Below, one piece after another: positions 27,393 through 36,946 of a DNA stretch of 56,590 bases. The stretch covers positions 1 through 56,590 of the forward strand of contig JAJEBZ010000175.1 of NCBI GenBank assembly GCA_022822275.1. Direction: 5' to 3'. Source of the DNA: Candidatus Poribacteria bacterium (GTDB taxonomy: Bacteria; Poribacteria; WGA-4E; WGA-3G). Made by a program: the position numbers and the translations under genes. Numbering within the stretch: the stretch's first letter is position 1; each line of letters begins with the position of its first letter. Below the pieces are notes generated by a model, which saw nothing but the letters and a program-made list of their open reading frames with translations, made no database searches and had not been told where the DNA came from.

Positions 27393-28051
27393 AAATACTT
27401 ACGGTTTTAGTAGCAATCCTATTATTCATTTCCCTCTTTCTTATTTTTGGATATGCACAAGTAGAAAAGACAATGTTAGAGGTTCAGAAAATCTTTTATT
27501 TCCATGTTTCAGCCGCAATCACTGTATATTTAGCTTTCGGTGTAAATTTCCTTTTCAGCATTAAGTACCTCATTAAACGTAAACCTGATGATGACCTATT
27601 GGCAGCATCAGCAGCTGAAATAGGACTGGTTTTTTGTACTGTTGTTTTGCTTTCAGGACCAATCTGGGCAAGATATGCATGGGACACATGGTGGACTTGG
27701 GAGGCCCGTCTAACAAGCACGCTCGTACTTTGGCTAATGTACATAGGTTATTTTATCCTACGTTCTGCATTAACTGATGATAAACGAAGAATCTATTCGG
27801 CAGTCCTTGGTATTATTGCATTTTTTGATGTCCCAATTGTCCATTTTGCTACAAAACTCTGGGAAACCAAAATGCATCCGGAACGAGGTGCAAAACTTGA
27901 TGTACTTCCAACAATGCGGAATACATGGATGATAGTTTTAGTTACATTTTTCATCTTGTTTGCTGTTTTATTAATCTTACAGTATCGGACAAAAAAGATA
28001 GAATCACGTTATGATATAATCGCGCAAAAACACCTACAGGAGCTAAATTGA
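27377..28051 (+). CDS. ccmC: Cytochrome c biogenesis protein CcmC (CcsA/CcmC family)
   Basis: 224 aa with six transmembrane helices. The tryptophan-rich heme-handling WWD motif is plain (YAWDTWWTWEARLTS), with His in YFYFHVSAA-type and VHFATK positions available as heme ligands. CcmC passes heme to CcmE in system I cytochrome c maturation. The ATG lies inside the end of map, and the stop TGA overlaps the next ATG (TGATG), so the three genes are translationally coupled. The other ccm genes are not in the window. A multiheme cytochrome client is encoded at 39.7 kb. Confidence 0.88.
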   Translation: MGKSVKILTVLVAILLFISLFLIFGYAQVEKTMLEVQKIFYFHVSAAITVYLAFGVNFLFSIKYLIKRKPDDDLLAASAAEIGLVFCTVVLLSGPIWARYAWDTWWTWEARLTSTLVLWLMYIGYFILRSALTDDKRRIYSAVLGIIAFFDVPIVHFATKLWETKMHPERGAKLDVLPTMRNTWMIVLVTFFILFAVLLILQYRTKKIESRYDIIAQKHLQELN

Positions 28052-28407
28052 TGCGAATCGTTATTGTTCTCAGTTGTCTTATTGTTATCGCTTTATTGTT
28101 TTCAGCAATTCAAGTACCAATCATAGATATATCTGAAATAGAAAAAGCAATTAATGATGTAAAATCTGAGTCACAAGTCAACATTGAGGATGAAGAAACA
28201 TTAAAGAAAACTGTCGCCCTTGTAGCTAAGGAACTGGAATCAGACCAACGCACACGTTTGAAATATCTTGTATCAGCATATATGATCATCTGGCTGGTAT
28301 TTATGCTGTACTTAATACGATTAGGCAAACAACAGCGAGCATTAGACCAACGCCTCTCCCAACTGGAACAGGAAACATCCGGTATTCAAGATGGATCCAT
28401 AGAATAA
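28051..28407 (+). CDS. CcmD-like small membrane protein with N-terminal extension
   Basis: 118 aa from the ATG at 28051 (the track adds a TTG). There are two transmembrane helices: IVIVLSCLIVIALLFSAI at the start and YLVSAYMIIWLVFMLYLIRL at about 75-94. The latter is followed by GKQQRALDQRLSQLEQE, a coiled coil. The second helix plus coil is the CcmD pattern; CcmD is normally 40-70 aa and lacks the first helix and acidic periplasmic segment seen here. CcmD stabilises the CcmABC-CcmE complex. Its position directly after ccmC supports the call. Confidence 0.6.
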   Translation: MRIVIVLSCLIVIALLFSAIQVPIIDISEIEKAINDVKSESQVNIEDEETLKKTVALVAKELESDQRTRLKYLVSAYMIIWLVFMLYLIRLGKQQRALDQRLSQLEQETSGIQDGSIE

Positions 28408-28445
28408 TTCCGCATCTTCTAATGACTAAGTTGTGTTTTCTGAAT

Positions 28446-29393
28446 CTATAAACTAACAAGCCAATTAGATATTGATGCAACCTGATCTGCATCTGTCAAG
28501 TTAGCTGCGTTATTCAGTGCTCCCTCTTCAAGATGTTTCCAAATTTCTTGTGCCATGTTGTCAACAATAACAGCCCCGATAAAAAAGAGGTTTGGTGATA
28601 AGTTTTCAGCAGCAAAAGCTGCTCTGATGCGGGTTAATGCCGTTTGTGCCGTTTTCCAATGTTCGTCGGCACCTGCTGGATCGATTCCTCCTTTTAATTC
28701 GCCAAAAGCAATAAACTTTTCAGGAACTCTCAAAGTCGCAGGTTTTATTTCGTTTGGATCACAGTGGAGTAGACACATATCTATATTTTTCCTTACTAAT
28801 GGAATAGTCCGGTTGTAAATCAGTGTTCGTGTTTCACCATCTCTTATCCAGCTAAGTGCTTTGAGACTCAATTCTATATCTGCTTCACCACCCTTTCCTT
28901 CGATCCATGTGTTACTAACAGTGTTAAGCCATTGATAAGTTGTTTTGGTTAGTGTCAGGGCAGAAATAATTGCACGGGTTAATTTTCTTTCTGCTAACTT
29001 GCCCGCGATGTTTCGCATTGAACCTCCCAATGAATCTCCACGTGTTAGTAGAAATCGGTAGACTAATTCCTCTACAAACTCTGTGCCAGCAGGTTCTAAA
29101 AAATTCTCTATCAATTGTTCTATTGTTCTTGTTTGGTTGACTTCATCTGTATGTCCAACCGCCTTATCTGAGAATCCTGCTGCTGTTAATAATGCATCTT
29201 GAATTTCATCGATTTTGAGTAAGTCAGAAGGTGTATTTGCTTGCGATGCAAACACTTTCAATGCCCGTGCTTGTTCAACAAAAGGCGTTGCCAGCCGATT
29301 TCTTTCCAATGCAAGAGCAACAAAACCAGAGCGAATTTCTTCAGGTGGAGTTATGAGATCAGTACTATTAGATAAATGTTGGATATATGACAT
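28446..29393 (-). CDS. AvaI/BsoBI-family type II restriction endonuclease
   Basis: About 315 aa from MSYIQHLSNSTDL; the track start is 9 codons upstream. ATPFVEQARALKVFASQA, EELVYRFLLTRGDSLGGSMR and especially GELKGGIDPAGADEHWKTA are hallmark blocks of AvaI/BsoBI. That family cuts CYCGRG, so this specificity is likely but unproven. The PD-(D/E)XK site is Asp in NIDMCLLHCD and Glu/Lys in GELKGG. Its ATG overlaps the methyltransferase stop by 1 nt (TAATG), so host protection is made first. Length equals that of the known enzymes and no damage is seen. Confidence 0.88.
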   Translation of the reverse strand: MSYIQHLSNSTDLITPPEEIRSGFVALALERNRLATPFVEQARALKVFASQANTPSDLLKIDEIQDALLTAAGFSDKAVGHTDEVNQTRTIEQLIENFLEPAGTEFVEELVYRFLLTRGDSLGGSMRNIAGKLAERKLTRAIISALTLTKTTYQWLNTVSNTWIEGKGGEADIELSLKALSWIRDGETRTLIYNRTIPLVRKNIDMCLLHCDPNEIKPATLRVPEKFIAFGELKGGIDPAGADEHWKTAQTALTRIRAAFAAENLSPNLFFIGAVIVDNMAQEIWKHLEEGALNNAANLTDADQVASISNWLVSL

Positions 29394-30823
29394 TATCTCT
29401 TTCGCCAGACATACACACATTTTCGAAGTGGGACGCGGCCATAAGTTCCCATTTGCTGACTGCTATTTCCCTTTTTTCCTGGCACAACGAGGATTTTTTC
29501 CACTTCAAACCCCAACGTTCTTGCTATATCAGACAAAATTAGGTCTACGGAAATACCAACACCTGCGTAGCGAACATTATCGTTTACCATGAAAAGACGT
29601 GCATTCGGTTTTAGCACACGGAAACACTCTCCAATGACACACGCCATTTCAGAAAAATAGCCGCGCACCATTCTTGGAATACTATTGTTATTTAATGTAC
29701 CAGCTGCCTTTTCGTATTCAAGATAGGTGTTGATTGTTTTTAGCAATTTCTGATTGTTAGCTGCTTCTATAAACGGAGACCAATTTGAGCAGATTTTTAA
29801 CAAATCCTTCTCTCTATTTTCTACCGTACAACTAAGCATCTCTTGTCGTAAACTGGTAACTTCCGCATGTGTCAAACCCAACATTGCCAATTCAAGGGCA
29901 TAAGTACGAGTATAATCGTATCGGTTACAATAAGGAGGTGAAGTCAGGATCGCATCATACGATGCCGTTTCTAATGTGGGTAAAATCTCAAGACAGGATC
30001 CTTTGAACAACCGAATACTACTCTCAGTTTGAACTGTCGGAAAGAGGGTCGTAGGCGTTTTATGAGAAGTTACATCTGATAGAATTTCTTTTAGCTTGGT
30101 GGTTACCGCAGACGCAAATGGAAGAATTACACCTTTATTGAACGGCTTTGTTCCTTGTCTCATTTTGCCTGAGCGTGCATCCCAACGTAGATACTGGCCA
30201 TCTTTTCTCGTATAACTGATTGATTCTAAAACGCACAACAAAGCAAGGCAGAGAATTTTCTGTATTTTTTCGGTTTCCTGCTGGAGCGCACCTTTGTAAC
30301 GTTCAATTGCTTCTGCTGTTTCTGAGGGATAAGCTCCTTCTGTAATCCGGAATGTGCTAAAAGGCACTCTTTCCGGGCACTCTTTCCACGGTTGGGAGGC
30401 TATCCAGCGTTCAAGTGTAGCAATTTCAACAGAAGTCAATCCTTTAAGCAATAAGAGCCGTGTTTGGATAATTTCCTGTCCAATAGGCAGTAATTCTATT
30501 CCATCAGCGTGGATATTTTGTTCTTTTGCAGCAAACAAGGTTGTGCCTATACCCGCGAACGGATCAAGCACCGTTCCCTGTATGCCTCCTTCATAACTAC
30601 TCAAAAAATACGCAACAAGTCCTGCCGAAAATGCTTCCTTGTATTTATACCAATTATATGCTGGTTTATCTTTATTTCCCTGAAAACTCACAACTTTCCG
30701 GGATAAAAATGGTACAATTGACAATTGCGATTTGAAATCCTTAGTGAGTTCAAGATCAAACCTATCGATTTCTGAACGTAGTTCTAAAAATTGTGTATAA
30801 TTTTTGGTTTTTTGAGTAGCCAT
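29393..30823 (-). CDS. Type II DNA methyltransferase, N4-cytosine-type (TSPPY)
   Basis: 476 aa. Motif I (DPFAGIGTTLFAAKEQ, about 86-100) precedes the catalytic motif IV (AILTSPPYCNRYDYTRTY, about 290). SPPY is typical of N4-cytosine enzymes, and CYCGRG methylases of this family make m4C. RLFMVNDNV near 430 is motif VIII-like. The X-I ... IV order with about 190 residues between I and IV means the target-recognition part is probably central. ATG with AAGGAT upstream. It is coupled to the endonuclease gene. No C-protein regulator is seen. Confidence 0.85.
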   Translation of the reverse strand: MATQKTKNYTQFLELRSEIDRFDLELTKDFKSQLSIVPFLSRKVVSFQGNKDKPAYNWYKYKEAFSAGLVAYFLSSYEGGIQGTVLDPFAGIGTTLFAAKEQNIHADGIELLPIGQEIIQTRLLLLKGLTSVEIATLERWIASQPWKECPERVPFSTFRITEGAYPSETAEAIERYKGALQQETEKIQKILCLALLCVLESISYTRKDGQYLRWDARSGKMRQGTKPFNKGVILPFASAVTTKLKEILSDVTSHKTPTTLFPTVQTESSIRLFKGSCLEILPTLETASYDAILTSPPYCNRYDYTRTYALELAMLGLTHAEVTSLRQEMLSCTVENREKDLLKICSNWSPFIEAANNQKLLKTINTYLEYEKAAGTLNNNSIPRMVRGYFSEMACVIGECFRVLKPNARLFMVNDNVRYAGVGISVDLILSDIARTLGFEVEKILVVPGKKGNSSQQMGTYGRVPLRKCVYVWRKR

Positions 30824-30927
30824 AAATCCTTACGCTAATAGTCATTCATTAAAAATTTCATATTTTGCACCAAAGAACAACAATTTATTTTTAAGTTAGT
30901 TTGTACCTTGCCAGTTTTCATTGCAAA

Positions 30928-31272
30928 CTAACCGTTCCCGAATGGTGCGGCAGCATAGAGCGAATCATTATAACCCACATAAAAAACATGTCCAACCTGC
31001 ACAGTTGGTGCGCGTAGGCTGCCACTTCTCCCCAAGACAACTTTCAGGATTGCCTCACGGTTATCTTCATCGGGTACGAAGGTTTCTATGCTCTTACCTT
31101 TCGCTACAACTATCTGCTCAGCGGAACCTACTAAGTCCCAGACAGCATCTGCTTCTAATTTCTCTTTACGAGCATCAGTTCTGTTTTCTGTTTTTAAGTT
31201 GTTTGTGTCAAGAACCTCTTGCACTTTTTTACATGAGTTTCAGCTATTCCGAAAATAGATCCAATCTATCAT
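30928..31272 (-). CDS. ArsC/Spx-like thioredoxin-fold selenoprotein (in-frame TGA as Sec)
   Basis: 114 aa if TGA at 31242-31240 is read as selenocysteine (residue 11). The ORF track sees only the part after it, from a GTG. The ATG at 31272 has GGAGG 8 nt upstream. The N-terminus reads MIDWIYFRNS-Sec-NSCKKV: a beta strand, then a UxxC redox motif, then a helix, as expected for a thioredoxin-fold protein. The C-terminal half (ARKEKL, IVVAKGKSIETF, LRAPTVQVG, FYVGYND) matches the ArsC-family (seleno)proteins, where the Pro before Thr is the cis-Pro loop. TGA stops other genes here normally. The substrate is unknown; arsenate is not implied. It depends on selABCD elsewhere. Confidence 0.8.
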
Positions 31273-31513
31273 TATAATTCCTCCAGTTGAATAAATTTTC
31301 CAATATTGCGACTTTTACTTGCCGCGTCAATTAATGTGATCCCACGTTTGTACGCCATCTGGGTAGGTTTTAAACGAACAAGGGGTGGCACTGTAATCAC
31401 CACCCCGCCCATTTCTACATCAAAAGCACACTTAGTCCATCGGTAGCAAGGTCAGCATCAGCAAACGTTGTGAGTTCTTGTGCTAATTCAAGCTGCACAT
31501 CATGGACGGTAAC
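31272..31513 (-). pseudogene. Frameshifted unrecognised ORF coupled to the selenoprotein gene
   Basis: One frame gives HDVQLELAQELTTFADADL..DGLSV; a second, one base away, continues AFDVEMGGVVITVPPLVRLK and ends ..GKFIQLEEL. The second frame stops with TAA overlapping the selenoprotein ATG (TAATG). Restoring one G in GTG(G)CTTTT joins the two into about 80 residues. It is a frameshifted small gene or a sequencing error. No family is recognised; the intact 46-aa downstream frame starting at ATG 31412 might still be translated. Confidence 0.4.
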
Positions 31514-31644
31514 TCACGCCCCCGTAGTTAGTTATTGGATTATGGTGATGTCCTGCCCATCCTGCCAGCACCAATAATAAATAATACGGATGGATAAAGG
31601 ATTGCCATCGTGATCATCTGTGCTCACGGTGGATTTTTGTTGCA

Positions 31645-32355
31645 TTACTTGCGTTTCAAATTGCCCCATGTCACAGCAATTTTACCTTGCGGTTCAACTG
31701 GAGTTGCGGTGCCGCCTGGTGTTACGACGAATATGTTATCGTACTGGGCGTGTTCAGCACCGCTCATGCGGAACCCAATTTTTCCGGATGAGAAAGCACC
31801 TTGTGAATCAGTCCATTCACTCACGAAAGATAATTCGTCAATACTGCCGCCTACGGGTCCAATGTATGCTTTAAAATTGGAGCCTTTCCGCACCTCAAAC
31901 TTTGCACGGTACCAAACATTTTCTTTCCGATCAACACCATCCACAAATGCTCCAGGCTCTGCAGCCCAACCGCCGTTGATTCTTCGATGCCATCGGATAT
32001 GCTGTGGTGTATGCCCTGAACCATCGGTTGAAACTTGGTGCATATAAATATTGTTTGCATCCGTACCGTGGAAGACAAATCCAGTCAAACCGTTTTCCAC
32101 TGCTTTAAAATCAGCATAATAATCGTATTCTTCTGGGAAATCATCAACGCTAAATCCGATGTCACCACCTGGAACGGAAAGCACTTTTTGTCCGAGGACG
32201 TCATGGCCATCGGCATTGTCTTCAATCGTCCAGGTCCCTTGCGGTGCCCATTTTGATTCGTCAATGTTCCCACTCTCAAAATCATCATGAAATAGAAGTT
32301 CAGCAGATACAGTACCAATGCACAAAATCATTGCTAAACAGAATAAATATCGCAT
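31645..32355 (-). CDS. Exported DUF1080/LamG-like protein, copy 1
   Basis: 236 aa with a signal peptide (LFCLAMILCIGTVSAE). The mature protein is a concanavalin-like beta-sandwich: LFHDDFESGNIDESKWAPQ, then VFHGTDANNIYMHQVS, WYRAKFEVRKGSNFKAYIG and GKIGFRMSGAEHAQYDN. These blocks fit the 3-keto-disaccharide hydrolase (DUF1080)/LamG family, which acts on or binds extracellular sugars. The tail PVEPQGKIAVTWGNLKRK is shared with copy 2 and resembles tails of many exported Poribacteria-type proteins, so it may be a sorting tag. No catalytic assignment can be made. Confidence 0.75.
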   Translation of the reverse strand: MRYLFCLAMILCIGTVSAELLFHDDFESGNIDESKWAPQGTWTIEDNADGHDVLGQKVLSVPGGDIGFSVDDFPEEYDYYADFKAVENGLTGFVFHGTDANNIYMHQVSTDGSGHTPQHIRWHRRINGGWAAEPGAFVDGVDRKENVWYRAKFEVRKGSNFKAYIGPVGGSIDELSFVSEWTDSQGAFSSGKIGFRMSGAEHAQYDNIFVVTPGGTATPVEPQGKIAVTWGNLKRK

Positions 32356-32558
32356 TTATATCATCTCCTTGTTATGAAATATAAAACCAAACGGTTCTGC
32401 TATAAATATAGGTTTTACCAATTTAGATAACTATTACCTAACGGTTAATTCAGCTGCTATTTGATTCCAATTATACCATAAATCCTTTTTGTTAGATAAT
32501 CAAAAGTGGGGGGTGTGGCAAAAGGTTAAGAGCAATATATTTGCACGCTTTTGATGGT

Positions 32559-33281
32559 CTATTTTTGTTTCAAATTCCCCCATGTCACTGCAATTTTGCC
32601 TTTGGGTTCAACGGGGAAGATGTCAAAATCGGGTGTAGCAACAACAACGTTATCGTACTGTGCGCGTTCTCCGGCACGGTTGCCGCCACTTTTTCGAAAT
32701 CCGATTTTTCCCTTCTCAAATGCATTTTGACTGTCGGTCCATTCACTCACAAGAGTAAGGTCATTGTTTTCTGCTCCGATGTCACCGACATAAGCCTTAA
32801 ATTCATAATTTTTACGCACCTCAAATTTTATACGGTACCAAACATCCTGGTCAAGTTTAACACCACCAGCGAATGCACCGGGTTCTGCTCCCCATGTACC
32901 GCTGACTCTTCGGTGCCATCTGATGTGTTGCGGTGTATGATTAGAATCGCCAGTGGAAACTTGATGCATATAAATATTGTTGCCATCCTGTCCGTGGAAG
33001 ACAAATCCTGTTAAGCCATTTTGCATCGCTTTAAAATCGGCGTAATAATCAAATTCTTCGGGAAATGTGTCAACACTAAGCCCAACGGCGCCGCCCCATA
33101 CATCAAGGACTTTTTTGCCGAGGATATCGTGCCCGTCATCATTATTAGCAATTTCCCAACCCCCAGTCGGTGCCCATTTTGAATTATCGATTTCACCGCC
33201 CTCAAAATCATCCTCAAACAGAATATCAGATGAAACGGTGCTGACACACAAAATCAGTATCAAATAGATTACATATCGCAT
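32559..33281 (-). CDS. Exported DUF1080/LamG-like protein, copy 2
   Basis: 240 aa, about 60 percent identical to the next gene, with the same signal (LILILCVSTVSSD), fold blocks (LFEDDFEGGEIDNSKWAP, VFHGQDGNNIYMHQVS, GKIGFRKSG) and tail (PVEPKGKIAVTWGNLKQK). Tandem paralogues 203 nt apart indicate local duplication. Copy 2 has an extra five residues (GGNRAGE) before AQYDN. They are probably secreted together to bind or degrade the same class of polysaccharide. Confidence 0.75.
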   Translation of the reverse strand: MRYVIYLILILCVSTVSSDILFEDDFEGGEIDNSKWAPTGGWEIANNDDGHDILGKKVLDVWGGAVGLSVDTFPEEFDYYADFKAMQNGLTGFVFHGQDGNNIYMHQVSTGDSNHTPQHIRWHRRVSGTWGAEPGAFAGGVKLDQDVWYRIKFEVRKNYEFKAYVGDIGAENNDLTLVSEWTDSQNAFEKGKIGFRKSGGNRAGERAQYDNVVVATPDFDIFPVEPKGKIAVTWGNLKQK

Positions 33282-33299
33282 TTTAATCTCCTTATATTG

Positions 33300-33478
33300 T
33301 TAGAAATTATCAGTTTTAACTTGTACCCAGCTTGAGGTTATCTCAGTGGTTTTGTTTATTGGTGCCCTTTTGTGAGTATAAACCTTTTCCCATGTGTTTG
33401 CTCGGAGTTCACCTCCGCAGGCTTAGTTGTTGCAACGAGGGTATCAAGTCCATCGTCATTCGAACCAAAAAGTCTTGC
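33300..33478 (-). pseudogene. Remnant C-terminus of an exported protein
   Basis: One frame reads RPFARLFGSNDDGLDTLVATTKP..; after a shift the next reads ANTWEKVYTHKRAPINKTTEITSSWVQVK and then stops. The final ITSSWVQVK parallels the VTWGNLK tail of the two preceding exported proteins. Only the last 60 or so codons survive, and at least one indel is needed. It is a weak but consistent trace of a decayed third gene. Confidence 0.35.
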
Positions 33479-33767
33479 GAATGGTCGCTACCAAAGTGGA
33501 TGCGGTTCACATTAGCGACAACCCGATGTCAAACTATGCCCAATCGCGTATCGTATTGATAAATAGAATGATCACTAAAAGGTTTTGGTAGACACATGGG
33601 AAAATTACAAAAAAGGCTATTCATTTCAGGGTATTTAATAGGATAACATATTTCGTGTAAAAATACCAGAATATTGAACACGTAGATAAACGTGCCGGAC
33701 GACGGTGTACCGTGAATTGTACATCTGCTTATAATCAGACTTTTTGAAGGCAATAAGATAGACAAGT
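33479..33767. other. Gene-free stretch
   Basis: About 290 nt without a believable ORF. It is AT-rich except for a GC-rich patch (GTGCCGGACGACGGTGTACCG). Nothing else is recognised. Confidence 0.5.
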
Positions 33768-34757
33768 TTATTCAACAAAAAATTTGTTTGCTACTTCAGT
33801 TACAAAATTCCTTCCCATAACCCTATACCCTTCAGCGTCTGGATGTAGATTATCAGGTAGGCGATCTACCAAGTCAGGGCCAAACACGTCTAAACCACTC
33901 ACATAGTGGATATTGTTATCCCCATAAGATTGGAGTGCGTTGGCAGCAGCCTGCACTTCCTCACGCATTTTCTGCAGACTGAAACCGACTGCATTCGGGT
34001 TTTCTTCTCTGTTTGGGCAATAGATAGGGGACATCAACACAATGGGTATGTTCGTATGTTTCTCACGAATAATCTGGACTGCACCTATAATTGCGGGGCG
34101 AAATGCACGCGGTCCTAAACTGGATGCCCCTTGGATATTTATTCCAAGGCACATTGAGATATAGTTTGCGGGGAGATCGCGGATCATCATCGCTACCATT
34201 GCGTCAAGATGACACTGCCCCCCGTAACCGAGACAGGTTAGGTTGAAATTCTGATTGCGTGCTGCTATTCCTGGCCACGTTTGTGTTGGCGATGCTGCAG
34301 ACCGACACTGCGTGATAGAACTTCCATAAGTGATCCATCTCGGACGTTTGTCAATATAGGGGTCAATTGTTGCACCATCATCTATTTCCAAATTACGGAG
34401 TTGAAATCTACCAAATTGTGGAAGCCATAGTTCAATGAGTTTGTCCTGATTCGAAAGTCCATCAAAGGTAAAACTGTTTTTTCCACGTAGATCATACGAT
34501 TCAATTAACTCGCCATCACAACAAAGATCAAGCATACCTGAATCACGTTGCTCCACAATACTACCTGAAATGTGTGTCGTGTTACTACGAAAGCTGATAC
34601 GCACCCCCGCTGGCATCGCTGACCTTTCCAATAATGGTTCGGGAAACAAAACATGTTTCTCGTGTGGTGTTCTCCACGGCATAATTGCATCATCTCTTTT
34701 TTCAAGAGACACGGCACCTTGCCAGTTCAAATGTGGTGCGTCAGGTTTTAAAAGCAT
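33768..34757 (-). CDS. SGNH/GDSL-type hydrolase with N-terminal beta domain
   Basis: About 329 aa from the ATG at 34757, which has AAGGAG 10 nt upstream; the track starts at a TTG that overlaps the ribosome site. Residues 1-135 are a beta-rich, carbohydrate-binding-like domain. From about 140 the SGNH blocks appear in order: YGSSIT (Ser), YGGQC (Gly), LGINIQG (Asn) and DNLHPDAEGY (Asp and His). Such enzymes remove acetyl or other esters from sugars. No signal peptide. It follows the sugar epimerase gene by 32 nt and is likely co-transcribed. Confidence 0.82.
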   Translation of the reverse strand: MLLKPDAPHLNWQGAVSLEKRDDAIMPWRTPHEKHVLFPEPLLERSAMPAGVRISFRSNTTHISGSIVEQRDSGMLDLCCDGELIESYDLRGKNSFTFDGLSNQDKLIELWLPQFGRFQLRNLEIDDGATIDPYIDKRPRWITYGSSITQCRSAASPTQTWPGIAARNQNFNLTCLGYGGQCHLDAMVAMMIRDLPANYISMCLGINIQGASSLGPRAFRPAIIGAVQIIREKHTNIPIVLMSPIYCPNREENPNAVGFSLQKMREEVQAAANALQSYGDNNIHYVSGLDVFGPDLVDRLPDNLHPDAEGYRVMGRNFVTEVANKFFVE

Positions 34758-34789
34758 TGCAATCAATCTCCTTGTATAAAAAATGAAAT

Positions 34790-35602
34790 TTACATTGCGT
34801 CAACAACTGCCCGTAGTTGTCTAACGCCTTCTAACATCTGTTCTGGATTTCCCCAATGTTCAATACTCGCTGCGCCGACAAATCCATCTTTGATGAGCGT
34901 ACCTAAAATCTGTTCATAGCGTAGGTCGGTATCTCTAATCGGATCCAAGTTTTTCTCACGATTTGGTTTTACATGCACATGCCTTACCAATCCCTTTATA
35001 TAAGCATAACCATCCGGTAGTGGGAGTTCACCGCATTGTAAACCGTTATTGACATCCCAGCAAGAAGCAAGTGCAGGACTATTTCCAAGCGCGTCAATTA
35101 CCAGACGTGTTTCTTCACAAGTGCCTGCCAAAGTCGCATTTTCGTTTTCAAAAGCGAGGATGACATCTGCGCTCTCAGCAATTGGAACAACTGGAGACAG
35201 TTTTTCTGCAATTTGTTCTATATAGTCGTTAATATCCGGACGCGAAGACTCCTTCAGTCTCCGATTCGGATTCCAAAATGCAAAACCGCGAATGATTTGT
35301 GTATCAAAGGCGTGAGCAAGTTCAACCATTCTATCAAAATGTCGCAAGTGTCGTTCATATTCATCTGGATTGTCTATGGAACATTTACCAAATGGCGAAC
35401 CGATACTTCCGACACTAACATTGTAAGTGCCCAACACGTCTTGTGCGCGTTTTACATCGTCATCGTTAATTTCAGTTACATGTTTACCCCAAACACCGCC
35501 ACGTATTTCAACGGAATTTGCACCAGCCTCAACACCAAGTTTTATGGCTTCCTCAAAATCGTCACGGGAAACTTCATCAGCAAAAAAACATACATCAATC
35601 AT
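34790..35602 (-). CDS. Sugar phosphate isomerase/epimerase (xylose-isomerase-like TIM barrel)
   Basis: 270 aa, AP-endonuclease-2-like TIM barrel. The metal and substrate residues expected of the family are visible: Glu in NSVEIRGG, Glu in LAFENENATLAG, Asp in CWDVNNG, His in RHVHVKPN and Glu in ASIEHWG. Such proteins isomerise or epimerise free or phosphorylated sugars and inositols. It heads a two-gene unit with the SGNH hydrolase, suggesting degradation of an esterified sugar. The exact substrate is not predictable. Confidence 0.82.
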   Translation of the reverse strand: MIDVCFFADEVSRDDFEEAIKLGVEAGANSVEIRGGVWGKHVTEINDDDVKRAQDVLGTYNVSVGSIGSPFGKCSIDNPDEYERHLRHFDRMVELAHAFDTQIIRGFAFWNPNRRLKESSRPDINDYIEQIAEKLSPVVPIAESADVILAFENENATLAGTCEETRLVIDALGNSPALASCWDVNNGLQCGELPLPDGYAYIKGLVRHVHVKPNREKNLDPIRDTDLRYEQILGTLIKDGFVGAASIEHWGNPEQMLEGVRQLRAVVDAM

Positions 35603-35790
35603 TATATATTACCTATCTTTTTATCAGAGTCAAACACTATGATTTTATTATATTCATAGTTTAAACCTTACAGAATTCAACAGTTTTTTATATATACAGA
35701 TAGGTTTACAGAATAACATAGAAAAGGAAGTAATGCAACGAAAAACTGTGTAACATCCGTTCTGGTTCGTTGTTGCTTTTTCTTTATGAG

Positions 35791-36672
<882 letters not shown>

Positions 36673-36867
36673 GGGTGTGTAAAGTTTTTGGCGTGCTGAA
36701 TCGCGGATGACACGGATTGCGCGGAGGACGCGGATAAGATGCCCGCATGGGGTTTTATGGCAAAGAATAAGCGTTTTCTAAGCAACACGGTCGATTGCAT
36801 AAGTTTTATCCGCGAAATCCGTATAATCTGCGATTCTGACAACACTATCCCAAAACCTTTACACACC
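36673..36867. mobile_element. MITE-like element with GGGTGTGTAAAGTTTT terminal repeats (copy 2)
   Basis: The termini GGGTGTGTAAAGTTTTTGG and CCAAAACCTTTACACACC are near-perfect inverted repeats, the same as at 23716-23896. The interior differs: it holds long imperfect arms (GAATCGCGGATGACACGGATT and the complement of GAATCGCAGATTATACGGATTTCGCGG). A related arm occurs at 7936-7975. 195 bp, no ORF. Confidence 0.6.
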
Positions 36868-36946
36868 TTACCTCTGCAAATAAGGTTGATTTTTTGAAAT
36901 GAATATGTGAAAATGTTTATATTGAATTTGTTTGGAGGAGATAATA

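Noticed and set aside
31210-31245. A definite bacterial SECIS hairpin after the TGA
   Set aside because: Short arms (AAC..GTT, CAT..GTG) can be drawn but I could not identify the required apical G and bulged U with confidence, so no separate feature is listed.
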